Source: Streptomyces sp. NBC_00620 (GTDB lineage: Bacteria > Actinomycetota > Actinomycetes > Streptomycetales > Streptomycetaceae). From it: 64,000 bases of DNA. This document shows, in pieces, positions 62,017-64,000 of this stretch (its first letter is position 1; the number at the start of each line of letters is the position of its first letter). The stretch is from assembly GCF_026341825.1 (NCBI RefSeq), contig NZ_JAPENY010000001.1, positions 186,001 through 250,000 of the forward strand, in the 5' to 3' direction. The position numbers and the translations under genes are program-made. The notes beneath the pieces were generated by a model. It was not told the origin of the DNA, ran no database searches, and worked only from the letters and a program-made list of their open reading frames with translations.

Positions 62017-62220
62017 TTAGGTTTTTTTCGTGACGGGCTCCTCGGGCCGAACTGCGGCCCGGGGCTCCTCCTCGGCTTCCTCGGCATACGTCTTGCACTC
62101 CGGGTTCCGGCAGGGTCCGGGTACCCACACGGGGACCCATGCGCCCAAGGTCTTGTGTCGCTTCACGACCGTGGCGACCGGCTGCCCGCAAGCGGAACAA
62201 ACATACTCATCGGTGCCCAT
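62017..62220 (-). CDS. Small zinc-ribbon protein
   Basis: The 67-residue protein has two Cys pairs (VCSACGQP and PGPCRNPECKTY) that would bind one zinc, and a Glu-rich tail ending in KKT. ATG 62220 is the only sensible start. It lies downstream of the RibD-type reductase gene on the same strand. The function is unknown. Confidence 0.75.
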   Translation of the reverse strand: MGTDEYVCSACGQPVATVVKRHKTLGAWVPVWVPGPCRNPECKTYAEEAEEEPRAAVRPEEPVTKKT

Positions 62221-62246
62221 GCCTTCAGGGTATTGCGGAAGGGCGT

Positions 62247-62834
62247 TCAGCGCTTCCTGCTGTACGTCCTCACGAGCACCCCGTTCTTGAACACGCGTAC
62301 TTGGTCGAGCGCGAACTCGGCGACGTCGAAACCGGAGCCAAACATCGGCATACCGGAGCCGAGGACCACCGGGTACGTCTTGATGACCAGTTCGTCCACT
62401 TCGTCGATCAACGCGCCCGCGAGCTGCGAGCCGCCGCACAGATAGATGCCGAACTCGCCGTCCTCCGCCTTGAGTTCACGGACCTTCCCGACGACGTCGT
62501 CCGCAACGATCTCGACGTGCGGGTCGGGCGACTCCTTGAGGCTCCGCGAGGCGACGTACTCACGCAGATGCGCGTACGGGCTGGTGACGCCGAGGTCCAG
62601 TGCGAGGTCGTAGCTGGCGCGGCCCTGGATGATCGTGTCGAAGTTGCGGTTCTCCAGGTCGTCGATGCCGAGCGGGCGGCGGGCGTGGGTCGGCAGGGTC
62701 TCCGGGTACTCCGCCTTCAGGAAGTCCTCGAGGTACTCCGCGTCGACGAACGGCATGAACGACTGCGCGTCGCCGTCCGGGGCTCCGATGAAGCCGTCGA
62801 TCGAACACGCGATGAAGTAGGTGAGCTTGCGCAA
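62247..62834 (-). CDS. RibD C-terminal / dihydrofolate reductase-family protein
   Basis: The 195-residue protein has KLTYFIACSIDGFIGAPDGD at the start, TIIQGRASYDLALDLG in the middle and IYLCGGSQLAGALIDEVDELVIKTYPVVLGSG towards the end, the NADPH-binding pattern of the DHFR/RibD_C superfamily. Such stand-alone proteins are probably NADPH-dependent reductases of unknown substrate. It is divergent from a TetR gene with a shared palindromic operator, so it is likely repressed by it. Confidence 0.93.
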   Translation of the reverse strand: MRKLTYFIACSIDGFIGAPDGDAQSFMPFVDAEYLEDFLKAEYPETLPTHARRPLGIDDLENRNFDTIIQGRASYDLALDLGVTSPYAHLREYVASRSLKESPDPHVEIVADDVVGKVRELKAEDGEFGIYLCGGSQLAGALIDEVDELVIKTYPVVLGSGMPMFGSGFDVAEFALDQVRVFKNGVLVRTYSRKR

Positions 62835-62886
62835 GCGGGTCTCTTTTCGTGGTCAGCGTTCATGGCGACTCCGGTGGCCACCCTTG

Positions 62887-62922
62887 AACCACTGCAGTTA
62901 TAGTACTTCACCTGTAGTGGTT
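62887..62922. promoter_or_regulatory. Palindromic operator between the reductase and TetR genes
   Basis: A 36-bp imperfect palindrome: AACCACTGCAG (62887-62897) faces CTGTAGTGGTT (62912-62922) with 10 of 11 positions matching, and AGTACT is at the centre. It is the only AT-containing stretch in the 133-bp divergent gap and includes TATAGT, a likely -10. It is very probably the binding site of the adjacent TetR protein. Confidence 0.75.
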
Positions 62923-62967
62923 GCAAGCGTTTTGGTGGCACCGGCGAGATTTTGGGAGGAAACCCGG

Positions 62968-63573
62968 ATGGCAAGGAACCCGGAGCGCAGGGCGGCTCTC
63001 GTCGACGCGGCCGTCGAGGTGCTGGCACGGGAGGGCGCGCGGGGACTGACGTTCCGCGCGGTGGACGCCGGGGCGGGCGTGCCGGTGGGCACCTCGTCGA
63101 ACTACTTCACCGACCGCGACGACCTGCTGGCCCAGGTCGACGCCCGCATCCACCAGCGCCTCGCACCCGACCCGTCGGTGATCGCCGAGCTGCTGAAGGG
63201 CCCGAAGGACCGCTCACTGGTCCTGGAGTTCATGCGCGACGTAATGGCCCGCGCCATCCGCGACCGCACGGGCTATCTCGCCCTCTTCGAAATGCGCCTG
63301 GAGGCCACCCGCCGCCCTGCCCTGCGTGCCTCGTACACCAAGTCGGTACGCGGCGACCTGGTGGACGGCATGGACTTCCACCGCACCGCCGGCCTGCCCG
63401 GCAGCGACGAGACCGTGACCGTCCTCTACCTCGCCATGCTCGGCCTGCTCCTGGAACACCTGACACTCCCGGGCGTCCTGGACGGCGTACTGCCGGAGGT
63501 CACCGTCCCGGACGGCCTGGTGGAACGGATCGTGGCGACGATCGTGCCGGACGGCGCTCCCGAGAAGGACTAG
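62968..63573 (+). CDS. TetR-family transcriptional regulator
   Basis: The 201-residue protein has an N-terminal HTH (RRAALVDAAVEVLAREGARGLTFRAVDAGAGVPVGTSSNYFTDRDDLL) and a helical ligand-binding domain ending in ERIVATIVPDGAP. GGGAGGA precedes ATG 62968; the frame open from 62821 crosses the operator. It likely represses itself and the divergent reductase. Confidence 0.94.
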   Translation: MARNPERRAALVDAAVEVLAREGARGLTFRAVDAGAGVPVGTSSNYFTDRDDLLAQVDARIHQRLAPDPSVIAELLKGPKDRSLVLEFMRDVMARAIRDRTGYLALFEMRLEATRRPALRASYTKSVRGDLVDGMDFHRTAGLPGSDETVTVLYLAMLGLLLEHLTLPGVLDGVLPEVTVPDGLVERIVATIVPDGAPEKD

Positions 63574-63580
63574 GGCTGCC

Positions 63581-64000
63581 CTAGGCCTGCGGCTCGCGCC
63601 ACATGGGCCACATCTGCGGGCCGCCGGGCAGGTCGAGGGGCCGGCCGGTCAGCTCGAAGCCGAGCCGCTCGTACAGCTTGCGGCTGCGGGCACTGCTCGC
63701 TTCCAGGTACGCGGGCGTCCCCTCGCGGTCGCAACGGTCGAGGACCGACTCGATGAGCGCGGTGCCGAGCCCCTCACCCTGGCGTCCCGGCGCCACGGCG
63801 ATCATCCACAGGTACTCGTGGGCCCGGCCCGCCGGGTGGATCCCCGCGGTCAACCGGCCGATGAGCTCCACCCGCTCATTCTCCGGGTCGACGGCCTCAC
63901 GCAACTGCCCGGGCCCGTCCTCGTCGCCATGCTCATCGGCAGGCACGGACAGCCACAGCGCACACGCCGCCCCGTCCTCGGTGACATCGACGCGCCCCTC
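63581..64000 (-). CDS. GNAT-family N-acetyltransferase (5' end beyond window)
   Basis: The reading frame continues from ATG 63946 upstream to the window edge (GRVDVTEDGAACALWLSVPADEHG), so the true start lies beyond 64000. The acetyl-CoA motif is present as WMIAVAPGRQGEGLGTALI, followed by PAYLEASSARSRKLYERLGFEL, which is typical of GNAT enzymes. The substrate is unknown. Confidence 0.9.
   Translation of the reverse strand, partial: EGRVDVTEDGAACALWLSVPADEHGDEDGPGQLREAVDPENERVELIGRLTAGIHPAGRAHEYLWMIAVAPGRQGEGLGTALIESVLDRCDREGTPAYLEASSARSRKLYERLGFELTGRPLDLPGGPQMWPMWREPQA

Overview
The window is high-GC (about 70%) actinobacterial DNA and is almost certainly from a Streptomyces. Codon third positions are strongly G/C, GTG starts and 4-base ATGA/GTGA overlaps are common, and the gene families are typical of the genus: two-domain 2-oxoglutarate dehydrogenase, nickel superoxide dismutase with its maturation protease, a SARP-type BTAD/NB-ARC regulator, an ECF42 sigma factor with a DGPF protein, and an FxSxx-COOH RiPP locus. 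I saw no rRNA, tRNA or CRISPR array. All calls come from reading the sequence; no database search was run.

Layout. 1-10.7 kb: a truncated TetR regulator divergent from an MFS transporter and a family 3 glycoside hydrolase, then a spermidine-synthase-like protein, an OmpR/EnvZ-type two-component pair, and the fused E1/E2 2-oxoglutarate dehydrogenase. 10.8-32.6 kb: about 22 kb of co-directional minus-strand genes, the most unusual part of the window. Read 5' to 3' it has two translationally coupled halves, each opening with a trypsin-co-occurring (trypco1, CU044_2847-like) protein. The upstream half (32.6 to 18.7 kb) encodes trypco1, a trypsin-like protease fused to a VMAP-type region, a MoxR-like AAA ATPase, a vWA/TPR protein (SAV_2336 type), an FxsA-like precursor peptide, an FxsB radical SAM/SPASM maturase, a HEXXH protein, and a TIR-NB-ARC-TPR protein (FxsT). 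The downstream half (18.7 to 10.8 kb) encodes trypco1, a ChlI-like AAA ATPase, a ChlD-like vWA protein, a CHAT protease, and a second TIR-NB-ARC-TPR protein. Together they look like a two-armed NTPase/protease conflict or signalling system wrapped around a cyclophane RiPP.

32.7-46.5 kb: a small DUF6104-like gene, a 29-bp minisatellite, an unknown membrane protein, a DUF4097/PadR operon, a lone large TnpB-like nuclease gene, a quinone oxidoreductase, malic enzyme, a three-gene polar amino acid ABC importer, a small secreted protein in AT-richer DNA, and the frameshifted remains of a SigE-type sigma/anti-sigma pair. 46.6-57 kb: a methyltransferase, a CGNR-type regulator, divergent sodX and sodN (sodN has a long 3' UTR stem corresponding to the s-SodF small RNA), a large PGRP amidase, a PH-like protein, a DrrAB-type ABC exporter preceded by three 11-bp direct repeats, and a convergent SARP/NB-ARC regulator. 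57-64 kb: an AraC regulator with a VOC protein, an ATP-grasp-like protein, a second VOC protein, a DUF952 protein, a 201-bp MITE-like inverted-repeat element, ECF42 sigma plus DGPF protein, a zinc-ribbon protein, a divergent RibD-type reductase/TetR pair sharing a palindromic operator, and a truncated GNAT acetyltransferase.

The flanking genes follow a core order I recall from S. coelicolor around sodN, malic enzyme and sucA. The conflict/RiPP block, the TnpB gene and the decayed sigma locus are the accessory parts.
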